Below are positions 1 to 9,188 of a stretch of DNA of 64,000 bases, in pieces. The position numbers and the translations under genes were made by a program. How positions within the stretch are numbered: position 1 is the first letter of the stretch; each line of letters begins with the position of its first letter. This stretch comes from Streptomyces nigra. GTDB taxonomy: Bacteria; Actinomycetota; Actinomycetes; Streptomycetales; Streptomycetaceae. The notes under the pieces were generated by a model that saw only the letters and a program-made list of their open reading frames with translations, had not been told where the DNA came from and made no database searches. The stretch is from contig NZ_CP029043.1 of NCBI RefSeq assembly GCF_003074055.1, positions 4,456,501 to 4,520,500 on the forward strand, read 5' to 3'.

Positions 1-759
1 GAGACCGGCCAGACCATCATCGGTGGTATGGGCGAGCTGCACCTCGAGGTGCTGGTCGACCGTATGCGCCGTGAGTTCAAGGTCGAGGCCAACGTCGGCA
101 AGCCGCAGGTCGCGTACCGTGAGACGATCCGCAAGGCCGTCGAGCGCGTCGACTACACGCACAAGAAGCAGACTGGTGGTACCGGCCAGTTCGCCAAGGT
201 GCAGATCGCGATCGAGCCGATCGAGGGCGGCGACGCCTCGTACGAGTTCGTGAACAAGGTCACCGGTGGCCGTATCCCGAAGGAGTACATCCCTTCGGTG
301 GACGCCGGTGCGCAGGAGGCCATGCAGTTCGGCATCCTCGCGGGCTACGAGATGACCGGCGTGCGTGTCACGCTGCTCGACGGTGGCTACCACGAGGTCG
401 ACTCCTCCGAGCTCGCGTTCAAGATCGCCGGCTCGCAGGCCTTCAAGGAGGCCGCGCGCAAGGCCAGCCCCGTGCTGCTCGAGCCGATGATGGCCGTCGA
501 GGTCACCACGCCCGAGGACTACATGGGCGAGGTCATCGGTGACATCAACTCCCGCCGTGGCCAGATCCAGGCCATGGAGGAGCGGGCGGGTGCTCGCGTC
601 GTGAAGGGCCTCGTGCCCCTCTCGGAGATGTTCGGTTACGTCGGCGACCTGCGCAGCAAGACGTCCGGCCGGGCCAGCTACTCCATGCAGTTCGACTCCT
701 ACGCCGAGGTTCCGCGGAACGTCGCCGAGGAGATCATCGCGAAGGCCAAGGGCGAGTAA
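1..759 (+). CDS. fusA: Elongation factor G, C-terminal part (5' end outside window)
   Basis: The reading frame is open from base 1 to the stop at 757-759 and gives the last 252 residues of EF-G, the GTPase that drives ribosomal translocation. The visible part covers the end of domain III, domain IV (around GGRIPKEYIPSVDAGAQEAM) and domain V (MGEVIGDINSRRGQI, then the SEMFGYVGDLRSKTSGRASY segment). The G domain lies upstream of the window. It precedes tuf by 155 bp, the usual Streptomyces str-operon order. Identification rests on a near-continuous match to bacterial EF-G as I remember it. Confidence 0.98.
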   Translation, partial: ETGQTIIGGMGELHLEVLVDRMRREFKVEANVGKPQVAYRETIRKAVERVDYTHKKQTGGTGQFAKVQIAIEPIEGGDASYEFVNKVTGGRIPKEYIPSVDAGAQEAMQFGILAGYEMTGVRVTLLDGGYHEVDSSELAFKIAGSQAFKEAARKASPVLLEPMMAVEVTTPEDYMGEVIGDINSRRGQIQAMEERAGARVVKGLVPLSEMFGYVGDLRSKTSGRASYSMQFDSYAEVPRNVAEEIIAKAKGE

Positions 760-802
760 CGCACCGCGTTCACACGCTTTAGGCTTGACTCCGGAGCCTC
801 AG

Positions 803-837
803 GGGGCATTCCACCGCAACAGCGGGCGGAATGCCCC
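803..837 (+). terminator. Hairpin between fusA and tuf
   Basis: A perfect 10-bp inverted repeat, GGGGCATTCC at 803-812 and GGAATGCCCC at 828-837, encloses a 15-nt loop. No T run follows, so it may be an attenuator, an RNA-processing site or a weak terminator that lets tuf be partly uncoupled from the str operon. Confidence 0.55.
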
Positions 838-914
838 GGGGCCCGGGCTTTCCAGCAAAGATCACCTGGCGCCGATGAAGCAAGGCGTTCAGAACCACTC
901 CACAGGAGGACCCC

Positions 915-2108
<1,194 letters not shown>

Positions 2109-2149
2109 TTGTCGATCTGACCTGGTAGCTCCAGCGCGAGCACCTGGAG

Positions 2150-2182
2150 GGGCCCGCACGACTTCGGTCGTGCGGGCCCTTT
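2150..2182 (+). terminator. Rho-independent terminator after tuf
   Basis: A perfect 13-bp stem (2150-2162 with 2167-2179) closes on a TTCG tetraloop and is followed by TTT. It ends the str operon. The next gene is on the opposite strand and converges on it, so the hairpin may work in both directions. Confidence 0.9.
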
Positions 2183-2215
2183 CGCATGCCCGGAGACAGG
2201 TCCGGACGCGGTCCG

Positions 2216-2806
2216 TCAGGGGGTGCGGCGCAGCCCGTCGACCAGTACCGCGGCGAGCCGGCGGGCGTCGTGGTCGGGGTCGTTCTCGGCGCCGATGCAG
2301 AGGTTGCCGACGCCGCGCAGCAGCGTGAGGGCCGGGACGTCGTCGCGGATCTCGCCGGCGGCGACGGCCGCGGCCAGCAGGTCGGCGCAGACGGGCACCA
2401 GACGGTCCAGGAAGTACTCGTGCAGGGCAGTGAAGCCGGACTGGTCGGAGCGCAGCACGGCGGCGAGCCCGTGCTTGGTGACCAGGAAGTCCACGAACAG
2501 GTCGATCCAGCGGCGCAGGGCCGCGTGCGGGGTCGGCGCCTCTTCGAGCAGCGCGGGACCGGCCTCGGCGCAGGCGTCCACCTGATGTCGGTAGACGGCG
2601 ATGATCAGGTCCGCGCGGGTCGGGAAGTGCCGGTAGAGGGTGCCCGTGCCGACGCCGGCGCGGGCGGCGATGTCACGCACGGGGGCGTCCACGCCCGAGG
2701 TGACGAAGACCGCGGCGGCCGCGTCGAGCAGCGTCTCCTTGTTGCGCCGGGCGTCCTTCCGCCGGGACGTGGCCGCGCTTCCGTCGCGCTGGTCGCTGTC
2801 GCTCAC
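2216..2806 (-). CDS. TetR/AcrR-family transcriptional repressor
   Basis: The 196-residue protein has an N-terminal helix-turn-helix (about residues 22-68, with DIAARAGVGTGTLYRHFPTRADLI typical of the TetR recognition helix) and an all-helical C-terminal ligand domain of the kind found in uncharacterised actinobacterial regulators. The start used is GTG at 2806. It is divergent from the aldo/keto reductase at 2960. The 153-bp gap holds two copies of a 15-bp palindrome, so I infer autoregulation and control of the reductase. The ligand is unknown. Confidence 0.93.
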   Translation of the reverse strand: MSDSDQRDGSAATSRRKDARRNKETLLDAAAAVFVTSGVDAPVRDIAARAGVGTGTLYRHFPTRADLIIAVYRHQVDACAEAGPALLEEAPTPHAALRRWIDLFVDFLVTKHGLAAVLRSDQSGFTALHEYFLDRLVPVCADLLAAAVAAGEIRDDVPALTLLRGVGNLCIGAENDPDHDARRLAAVLVDGLRRTP

Positions 2807-2890
2807 CGCGTGCTCCTCGCTCGCTCGCCGGGTCCCCGCATGGTCTCACGGGGGTTCGCCGAGCCCTTTCGTACGTCTGCCCTTGCGGAA

Positions 2891-2939
2891 ACGGAACGTT
2901 GTTCCGTATCGTGAGTGGCGTACCGGAACGTTGTTCCGT
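2891..2939. promoter_or_regulatory. Duplicated palindromic operator in the TetR-AKR divergent promoter
   Basis: CGGAAC-GTT-GTTCCG occurs twice, at 2892-2906 and 2924-2938, with centres 32 bp apart (about three helical turns). Both copies are perfect 6-bp inverted repeats around GTT. The second ends 10 bp before the AGGAGG ribosome site of the reductase. Location and symmetry point to the divergently encoded TetR protein as the ligand; that link is inference. Confidence 0.8.
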
Positions 2940-2959
2940 TTTCAGTGTAGGAGGCTCCC

Positions 2960-3979
2960 ATGCAGTACCGCACGCTCGGCCGCACCGGCGTCCAGGTCAG
3001 CACGCTCGCGCTCGGCGCGATGAACTTCGGCGCCATCGGACGCACCACCCAGGACGAGGCCACCGCCATCGTCGACGCGGCCCTGGAGGCCGGCGTCAAC
3101 CTCATCGACACCGCCGACTTCTACGGCGAGGGCGAGTCCGAGGAGATGGTCGGCAAGGCCATCGCGGGCCGCCGCGACGACATCGTGCTGGCCACCAAGG
3201 CCACCATGCCGATCGGGGAGGAGCGCAATCACCGGGGCAGCTCCCGCCGCTGGCTCCACAAGGCCCTGGACGACAGCCTGCGCCGCCTCGGTGTGGACCA
3301 CGTCGACCTGTTCCAGATCCACCGCTGGGACCCCACGACGACCGACGAGGAGACCCTGTCGGCCCTGACCGACCTCCAGCGCGCCGGGAAGATCCGCTAC
3401 TTCGGCTCCTCCACCTTCCCCGCGTACCGCATCGTGCAGGCGCAGTGGGCCGCCCGAGAGCTGCGTGTGGGTCGGTACGTCACCGAGCAGCCCAGCTACT
3501 CGATCCTCCAGCGCGGCATCGAGTCGCACGTCCTTCCGGTGACCCAGGAATACGGCCTCGGCGTGCTGGTGTGGAGCCCGCTGGCGTCGGGCTGGCTGTC
3601 GGGCGCGGTCCGCAAGGGCCAGGAAGTGGCCACGAGCCGCTCGAAGCTGCTGCCCGAGCGGTTCGACCTCTCGATCCCCTCCAACCAGGCCCGTAGCGAA
3701 GCCGTCGAGCGGCTCGCCGAGGTCGCCGACCAGGCCGGTCTCACCCTGATCCAGCTGGCGCTCGGGTTCGTGAACGCCCACCCCGCCGTGACCGCCGCGC
3801 TCATCGGCCCCCGCACGCTGGAGCACCTGCACTCCCAGCTCGCCGCCGCCGACACCGTGCTCTCCGCCGACGTCCTCGACGCGATCGACGAGATCGTCAC
3901 CCCCGGCACCGACCTGGCCCCGCAGGAGAAGTTCGACACGCCTCCCGCGCTGCTCGACGCGTCCCTGCGCCGTCGCTGA
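2960..3979 (+). CDS. Aldo/keto reductase
   Basis: This 339-residue NAD(P)H-dependent oxidoreductase has the (beta/alpha)8 barrel signature. The N-terminal MQYRTLGRTGVQVSTLALG is typical of the YhdN/Tas-like AKR branch, and the catalytic tetrad is visible as Asp50, Tyr55, Lys80 and His121 (DTADFY, ATKAT, FQIHRWD). AGGAGG at 2949-2954 fixes the ATG at 2960. It lies directly behind two palindromic operators and opposite a TetR repressor, so it is probably induced by a small molecule, perhaps an electrophile or aldehyde. The substrate cannot be named from the sequence. Confidence 0.95.
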   Translation: MQYRTLGRTGVQVSTLALGAMNFGAIGRTTQDEATAIVDAALEAGVNLIDTADFYGEGESEEMVGKAIAGRRDDIVLATKATMPIGEERNHRGSSRRWLHKALDDSLRRLGVDHVDLFQIHRWDPTTTDEETLSALTDLQRAGKIRYFGSSTFPAYRIVQAQWAARELRVGRYVTEQPSYSILQRGIESHVLPVTQEYGLGVLVWSPLASGWLSGAVRKGQEVATSRSKLLPERFDLSIPSNQARSEAVERLAEVADQAGLTLIQLALGFVNAHPAVTAALIGPRTLEHLHSQLAAADTVLSADVLDAIDEIVTPGTDLAPQEKFDTPPALLDASLRRR

Positions 3980-3998
3980 CCGGGACGGACGGCACCTG

Positions 3999-4877
3999 AT
4001 GTCCGGAACCCCCCGACCCAGCTTCGGGATCATGACCGCGCCCTCGCAGGTCGGTTACGACGACCTCGTCCGCGTCTGGCGCGAGGCGGACGAGGTCCCC
4101 GAGGTCGAGCACGCCTGGCTGTTCGACCACCTCATGCCCATCTTCGGCGACCCCCAGGGGCCGATCTTCGAGGGCTGGACGCTGCTCGCCGCCCTCGCGG
4201 CACAGACCGGGCGACTCCGGCTCGGGGTCCTGGTGACCAGCAACCGGTTCCGGGCGCCCGCGCATCTCGCCAAGATCGCGACGACGGTGGGCGTCGTCTC
4301 CGGCGGGCGACTGGACTTCGGCATCGGGGTGGGCTCACGGCCCCACCCTCCGGAGGCCCGGCGCGAGTACCCGGCCCACGGGCTGCCCTTCCTGGAGCCG
4401 GCCCAGGCGGTCGAGAGCCTCGCCGAGGCGTGCACGGTGATCCGCCGGCTGTGGACCGCGGAGGAGCCGTTCGACTTCCACGGCACCCATCACCGGCTGA
4501 CCGGGGCCTTCGCCCGCCCCCAGCCCGTGCAGCGCCCGCATCCGCCGATCCTCGTCGGCGGCCGGTCGTCGGCGACGCTGCGCGTGGCCGCGGTCCACGC
4601 CGACATGTGGAACGTGCCGGGCGGCGACATCGACGACGTGGTGCGGCGCAGCGCCCTGCTGGACCGGTACTGCGCCGACATCGGCCGCGACCCCGCGTCG
4701 ATCGTCCGGTCGATCCACCTCCCGGTCGACACCGGCCGGCCCGACGCCGTACGGGATGCCGTGGGGGAGGCGCTGGAGGCGGGGTTCCGGCATGTCGTGC
4801 TGGGGCTGCCGGCGCCGTTTCCCGAGGGCATCGCCCGGTGGGTGGCGGAGGAGGTGATCCGTCCGTCGGCGGGATGA
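3999..4877 (+). CDS. LLM-class (luciferase-like) flavin or F420-dependent oxidoreductase
   Basis: The 292-residue protein has luciferase-like monooxygenase features: FGIMTAP at the start, an EHAWLFDH strand-loop near residue 30, RLRLGVLVTSNRFRAPAHLAKIAT and SGGRLDFGIGVGSR in the cofactor-binding half, and PILVGGRS toward the C-terminus. Related actinobacterial proteins use F420 or FMN; the sequence does not settle which. It starts 19 bp after the aldo/keto reductase on the same strand and is likely co-transcribed with it, so the two may form one TetR-controlled redox unit. Confidence 0.9.
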   Translation: MSGTPRPSFGIMTAPSQVGYDDLVRVWREADEVPEVEHAWLFDHLMPIFGDPQGPIFEGWTLLAALAAQTGRLRLGVLVTSNRFRAPAHLAKIATTVGVVSGGRLDFGIGVGSRPHPPEARREYPAHGLPFLEPAQAVESLAEACTVIRRLWTAEEPFDFHGTHHRLTGAFARPQPVQRPHPPILVGGRSSATLRVAAVHADMWNVPGGDIDDVVRRSALLDRYCADIGRDPASIVRSIHLPVDTGRPDAVRDAVGEALEAGFRHVVLGLPAPFPEGIARWVAEEVIRPSAG

Positions 4878-4910
4878 GCGCGGCCTGAAAACCCCGCGCG
4901 TGCACGGGTA

Positions 4911-4984
4911 TTGACGCGCCGCTCGGCCAGACCATACCGTCCGCCCCACCCCCTAATGTTTCGGATGCGATTTCGAAACATTCG
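4911..4984 (+). promoter_or_regulatory. Xylanase promoter and CGAA-N3-TTCG operator
   Basis: A candidate promoter is TTGACG (4911-4916), an 18-nt spacer and TACCGT (4935-4940). Downstream lies a perfect 9-bp inverted repeat, AATGTTTCG (4955-4963) and CGAAACATT (4974-4982). It contains CGAAACATTCG at 4974-4984, a palindrome of form CGAA-N3-TTCG. It resembles the CGAAACTTTCG-type elements described upstream of Streptomyces xylanase genes. Its place after the -10 suits a repressor block. Confidence 0.7.
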
Positions 4985-5010
4985 AGAACGAGGACGGGAA
5001 TGGAAGCCGC

Positions 5011-6192
5011 ATGAGACCCCTTCGTTTCGCCACCGTGGCCCTCGCCACCGCAGCACTGGCCCTGCCGCTCCTGGGCGGTTCGGCGTCCGCCACCCCGAAG
5101 GCCGGCCCCAAGGCGCCGCCGCACGCCCACGCAGCGCCCGACCGGCTGCGCGCGGCCGCCCCCGAAGGTTTCGTGATCGGCACGGCCGTGGCCGGCGGCG
5201 GCCACCACCTGGAGCAGGACTACCCGGACCCGTTCACATACGACAAGGAGTACCGGAAGGTCCTGGGGCGGGAGTTCAGCTCGGTCTCGCCCGAGAACCA
5301 GATGAAGTGGGACTACATCCACCCCGAGCGCGACCGCTACGACTTCGGACAGGCGGACGCGATCGTCGAGTTCGCGCGCAAGAACCACCAAGTGGTGCGC
5401 GGGCACACGCTGTTGTGGCACAGCCAGAACCCCGCGTGGCTGGAGAACGGCGACTTCACCGAGGCGGAGCTGCGCGGCATCCTGCGCGAGCACATCACCA
5501 AGGTGGTCGGCCGGTACAAGGGCAGGATCCAGCAGTGGGACGTGGCGAACGAGATCTTCGACGACCAGGGCAACCTGCGTACGCGGGACAACATCTGGAT
5601 CCGTGAGCTCGGTCCGGGGATCGTCGCGGACGCGTTCCGCTGGGCGCACCGGGCGGACCCGAAGGCGAAGCTGTTCCTCAACGACTACAACGTCGAGAGC
5701 GTCAACGCGAAGAGTGACGCGTACTACGCGCTGGTGAAGGATCTGCGCGCGCAGCGGGTGCCGGTGCACGGCTTCTCGGTGCAGGGCCACCTGAGCACGC
5801 GCTACGGCTTCCCCGGCGACCTCGCCGACAACCTGCGCCGCTTCGACGCGCTCGGCCTGGAGACGGCGGTCACCGAGCTGGACGTCCGCATGGACGTCCC
5901 GGAGGGCTCGGTCCCGACCCCGGCCCAGGAGAAGCAGCAGGCGGAGTACTACCAGCGGATGCTGCAGGCGTGCCTGGAGGTCGAGGGCTGCAACTCGTTC
6001 ACCATCTGGGGCTTCACCGACAAGTACTCGTGGGTCCCGGTGTTCTTCCAGGGCGAGGGCTTCGCGACGGTCATGACGGACGGCTTCGGCCGCAAGCCGG
6101 CGTACTACGCGCTGCGCGACACGCTGAAGGACGCCCGCGAGGACGACTGCGGGAAGGGCGGTCCGAAGGGGCCGAAGCACCCTGGGCACTGA
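5011..6192 (+). CDS. Secreted GH10 endo-1,4-beta-xylanase
   Basis: This 393-residue glycoside hydrolase cleaves internal beta-1,4 bonds of xylan. A 27-residue signal peptide ends at ASA. The GH10 barrel begins near residue 50 (FVIGTAVAGGGHH). The acid/base is Glu181 in WDVANE and the nucleophile is Glu289 in VTELDVRM; RGHTLLWHSQNP is also present. The barrel ends near WVPVFF and a short Lys/Gly/Pro tail follows, with no carbohydrate-binding module. The ATG at 5011 is preceded by GGAAG at 5002-5006. The promoter carries a LacI-type operator whose exact copy flanks the LacI gene near 54.4-55.5 kb. Confidence 0.95.
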   Translation: MRPLRFATVALATAALALPLLGGSASATPKAGPKAPPHAHAAPDRLRAAAPEGFVIGTAVAGGGHHLEQDYPDPFTYDKEYRKVLGREFSSVSPENQMKWDYIHPERDRYDFGQADAIVEFARKNHQVVRGHTLLWHSQNPAWLENGDFTEAELRGILREHITKVVGRYKGRIQQWDVANEIFDDQGNLRTRDNIWIRELGPGIVADAFRWAHRADPKAKLFLNDYNVESVNAKSDAYYALVKDLRAQRVPVHGFSVQGHLSTRYGFPGDLADNLRRFDALGLETAVTELDVRMDVPEGSVPTPAQEKQQAEYYQRMLQACLEVEGCNSFTIWGFTDKYSWVPVFFQGEGFATVMTDGFGRKPAYYALRDTLKDAREDDCGKGGPKGPKHPGH

Positions 6193-6246
6193 GTCGTCCG
6201 CGCCTGTCCAGATGGCGGACATTCGGGCCCGCCCCTTGGTATTCGC

Positions 6247-6293
6247 GTAACACAGGAGTAACACTGGGACGGTTGGCCGGCGTGTCGTATACG
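6247..6293 (+). promoter_or_regulatory. GlnR-type box and putative gdhA promoter
   Basis: GTAAC (6247-6251), six bases and GTAAC (6258-6262) match the a-b half of the published GlnR box (gTnAc-n6-GaAAc). Immediately downstream is a possible promoter, TGGGAC (6265-6270), 17 nt and TATACG (6288-6293). GlnR is the global nitrogen regulator of Streptomyces and is reported to repress gdhA under nitrogen limitation; a site abutting the -35 would suit repression. Confidence 0.65.
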
Positions 6294-6305
6294 AAAACTC
6301 GTATA
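6285..6305. promoter_or_regulatory. TCGTATA repeat overlapping the gdhA -10 region
   Basis: TATACGA (6288-6294) and TCGTATA (6299-6305) form a perfect 7-bp inverted repeat with a 4-nt spacer. TCGTATA also repeats directly at 6285-6291 and 6299-6305. It overlaps the proposed -10 hexamer, so a second regulator could bind here. No protein can be assigned. Confidence 0.4.
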
Positions 6306-6401
6306 GGTCCACGACCCGGCCGCCGTCCCGCGCGCGGCAACGGCGCCGAGCGCCCCCACCGGTGCCGTACCGGTGAAGCCGTGCCAGAAAGGGACTGCCC
6401 T

Positions 6402-7769
6402 GTGACCCCCGTGTCCTCCCGACCCGATCCCAAGTCCTCCCTCGACCGTCTGCGTGCCGAGGTGGAGCGCCGCAACCCCGCGGAGCCGGAGTTCCACCAG
6501 GCCGCCCGCGAGGTGCTGGAGACGCTCGCACCGGTGCTCGCCGCACGGCCCGAGTACGCGGAGCCGGGGCTCGTGGAGCGGCTGGTCGAGCCCGAGCGGC
6601 AGATCATGTTCCGGGTCCCGTGGCAGGACGACCACGGGCGGGTCCACGTCAACCGCGGCTTCCGCGTCGAGTTCAACAGCGCCCTCGGCCCCTACAAGGG
6701 CGGTCTGCGCTTCCACCCCTCGGTGAACCTCGGCATCATCAAGTTCCTGGGCTTCGAGCAGATCTTCAAGAACGCGCTCACCGGGCTCGGTATCGGCGGC
6801 GGCAAGGGCGGCAGCGACTTCGACCCGCAGGGCCGCAGCGACGCCGAGGTCATGCGCTTCTGCCAGTCCTTCATGAGCGAGCTGTACCGGCACATCGGCG
6901 AGTACACGGACATCCCCGCCGGTGACATCGGCGTCGGCGCCCGGGAGATCGGCTACCTGTTCGGCCAGTACCGGCGCATCACCAACCGCTGGGAGGGCGG
7001 CGTCCTCACCGGCAAGAGCGCCGGCTGGGGCGGCTCGCTGATCCGCCCGGAGGCCACCGGGTACGGCAACGTGCTCTTCACCGAGGCCATGCTGCGCTCC
7101 CGGGGCGAGGACCTGGAGGGCCAGACCGCCGTCGTCTCCGGCTCCGGCAACGTCGCCATCCACACCATCGAGAAGCTGGCCGCCCTCGGCGCCAACCCGG
7201 TCACCTGCTCCGACTCCGGCGGCTATGTCGTCGACGACAAGGGCATCGACGTGGAGCTGCTGCGCCGGATCAAGGAGGTCGAGCGCGGCCGGGTGAGCGA
7301 GTACGCCGAGCGCCGGGGCGCCTCCGCGCGCTATGTGCCCGGTGGACGCGTCTGGGAGGTCCCCGCGGACGTCGCCCTGCCGTCGGCCACCCAGAACGAG
7401 CTGAACGCCGTCGACGCCGACACGCTCATCCGCAACGGCGTGAAGGCGGTCTCCGAGGGCGCGAACATGCCCACCACGCCGGAGGCCGTGCAACTGTTCC
7501 AGCGGGCCGGGGTCGCCTTCGGCCCGGGCAAGGCGGCCAACGCCGGCGGTGTCGCGGTCAGCGCGCTGGAGATGACCCAGAACGCCTCGCGCACGTCGTG
7601 GAAGGCCGACCAGGTCGAGCGTGAACTCGCCCGCATCATGGCCGACATCCACACCACCTGCGCCGAGACCGCCGAGCGCTACGGCGCTCCGGGCGACTAT
7701 GTGACCGGTGCGAACATCGCGGGCTTCGAGCGGGTGGCCGACGCGATGCTGGCCCAGGGCGTCATCTGA
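6402..7769 (+). CDS. gdhA: NADP-specific glutamate dehydrogenase
   Basis: The 455-residue hexameric-type GDH aminates 2-oxoglutarate to glutamate with ammonium and NADPH. Substrate-site lysines lie in GPYKGGLRFHPSV (Lys99) and GIGGGKGGSDFDP (Lys135); the nucleotide fold has VVSGSGNVA; PGKAANAGGVAVS is the C-terminal active-site segment. The frame stays open far upstream, but GTG at 6402 has AAAGGGA 7 nt before it and gives the usual length; GTG at 6411 is an alternative. The GlnR-like box 140 bp upstream fits a nitrogen-assimilation gene. Confidence 0.96.
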   Translation: MTPVSSRPDPKSSLDRLRAEVERRNPAEPEFHQAAREVLETLAPVLAARPEYAEPGLVERLVEPERQIMFRVPWQDDHGRVHVNRGFRVEFNSALGPYKGGLRFHPSVNLGIIKFLGFEQIFKNALTGLGIGGGKGGSDFDPQGRSDAEVMRFCQSFMSELYRHIGEYTDIPAGDIGVGAREIGYLFGQYRRITNRWEGGVLTGKSAGWGGSLIRPEATGYGNVLFTEAMLRSRGEDLEGQTAVVSGSGNVAIHTIEKLAALGANPVTCSDSGGYVVDDKGIDVELLRRIKEVERGRVSEYAERRGASARYVPGGRVWEVPADVALPSATQNELNAVDADTLIRNGVKAVSEGANMPTTPEAVQLFQRAGVAFGPGKAANAGGVAVSALEMTQNASRTSWKADQVERELARIMADIHTTCAETAERYGAPGDYVTGANIAGFERVADAMLAQGVI

Positions 7770-8209
7770 CACGTCGGGGAGGCGCGCACGGCGGCCCAGG
7801 GTTTGACCTGCGTCACGCTCGGGGTATTGTCTCCGGCTCGATTGGCCAGGCCCCTGCCCCGTATGGCAGACTAGCGGGGTTGCTCGGTCGAGTGTTGATG
7901 CTGCGCGCCTCCCGCCGGGAGGACCGGAAGCGAGTCCCACAGTACTCGTCGCCCTAACTGCCGAAAGGCAGCGCTGGGGCGGACGTACGGGAATCTTCCG
8001 GGAAGTGACAGCGCGGCACCGACCAGGCACCCGGTGGGCCTCCTAGCTCCCGGCTTGCGGTTCCGGAAGGGCCGTGTTCCTACGCAGGGATGTTCGAACA
8101 AGGGACATCTGTGTCAGCGGGAGCGCGACACGCCCGACCGCGTGGGTCGGAGGAGGTCAAGGGAACACCGGGTTCCAGAGCGTAAGAGAGACAGGACTAC
8201 TGAGTAGCC
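7770..8209 (+). promoter_or_regulatory. S10 operon promoter and long structured leader
   Basis: This 440-bp gap has no credible gene. A good housekeeping promoter is TTGACC (7803-7808), 16 nt and TATTGT (7825-7830). The transcript would then have a leader of roughly 370 nt with several hairpins: CCTCCC/GGGAGG at 7908-7922, CTGCC-GAAA-GGCAG at 7958-7971, and GTGTC/GACAC-type pairings nearer rpsJ. Long S10 leaders in other bacteria bind L4 for autogenous control; whether that happens here is inference. Confidence 0.7.
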
Positions 8210-8518
8210 ATGGCGGGACAGAAGATCCGCATCCGGCTCAAGGCCTACGACCACGAGGTCATCGACTCTTCGGCGAAGAAGATCGTCGAGACGGTGACTC
8301 GCACTGGTGCGTCGGTCGCGGGCCCGGTGCCGCTGCCCACTGAGAAGAACGTGTACTGCGTCATCAAGTCGCCGCACAAGTACAAGGACTCGCGCGAGCA
8401 CTTCGAGATGCGCACGCACAAGCGCCTGATCGACATCCTCGACCCGACCCCCAAGACCGTTGACTCTCTGATGCGACTCGACCTCCCGGCCGGTGTCGAC
8501 ATCGAGATCAAGCTCTGA
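8210..8518 (+). CDS. rpsJ: 30S ribosomal protein S10
   Basis: The 102-residue S10 (NusE) sits in the head of the small subunit and also acts with NusB in antitermination. The start MAGQKIRIRLKAYDHEVID and the motif PLPTEKNVYCVIKSPHKYKDSREHFEMRTHKRLIDI are diagnostic, and the length is standard. It is the first gene of the S10 operon and follows the long leader. rplC begins 17 bp downstream. The ATG at 8210 is the only start that gives the family N-terminus. Confidence 0.98.
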   Translation: MAGQKIRIRLKAYDHEVIDSSAKKIVETVTRTGASVAGPVPLPTEKNVYCVIKSPHKYKDSREHFEMRTHKRLIDILDPTPKTVDSLMRLDLPAGVDIEIKL

Positions 8519-8535
8519 GGCCGGTGATCTGAACG

Positions 8536-9180
8536 ATGGCTAAGCAGATCAAGGGCATCCTGGGCGAGAAGCTCGGCATGACGCAGGTGTGGGACGAGAA
8601 CAACCGTGTTGTTCCGGTCACCGTCGTCAAGGCCGGCCCCAACGTCGTCACCCAGGTGCGTACGAACGACGTCGACGGCTACGAGTCGGTCCAGATCGCC
8701 TTCGGCGAGATCGACCCGCGCAAGGTGAACAAGCCCCTCAAGGGCCACTTCGCGAAGGCCGACGTCACCCCCCGTCGCCACCTCGTCGAGATCCGTACGG
8801 CTGACGCCTCCGAGTACACCCTCGGTCAGGAAGTCACCGCCGAGGTCTTCGAGGCGGGCGTCAAGGTCGACGTCACCGGCAAGAGCAAGGGCAAGGGCTT
8901 CGCCGGTGTCATGAAGCGTCACAACTTCAAGGGCCTCGGCGCCGGTCACGGCACCCAGCGCAAGCACCGCTCTCCCGGTTCCATCGGTGGCTGCGCCACC
9001 CCGGGCCGTGTGTTCAAGGGCCTCCGTATGGCGGGTCGCATGGGCAACGAGCGGGTCACCACCCAGAACCTGACCGTCCACGCCGTTGACGCGGAGAAGG
9101 GTCTGCTGCTCATCAAGGGCGCGGTTCCCGGTCCGAACGGCGGCCTCGTCCTGGTCCGCACCGCGGCCAAGGGGGCCTGA
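8536..9180 (+). CDS. rplC: 50S ribosomal protein L3
   Basis: The 214-residue L3 binds 23S rRNA near the peptidyl transferase centre and starts early subunit assembly. The N-terminus MAKQIKGILGEKLGMTQVW and the central loop SPGSIGGCATPGRVFKGLRMAGRMG are characteristic. It is second in the S10 operon, with rplD starting 8 bp after its stop. Confidence 0.98.
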   Translation: MAKQIKGILGEKLGMTQVWDENNRVVPVTVVKAGPNVVTQVRTNDVDGYESVQIAFGEIDPRKVNKPLKGHFAKADVTPRRHLVEIRTADASEYTLGQEVTAEVFEAGVKVDVTGKSKGKGFAGVMKRHNFKGLGAGHGTQRKHRSPGSIGGCATPGRVFKGLRMAGRMGNERVTTQNLTVHAVDAEKGLLLIKGAVPGPNGGLVLVRTAAKGA

Positions 9181-9188
9181 GGTAACCG

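Noticed and set aside
4132..6546. 804-codon minus-strand frame over the xylanase
   Set aside because: It is antisense to the LLM and GH10 genes, which have clear motifs; the product has no domain.
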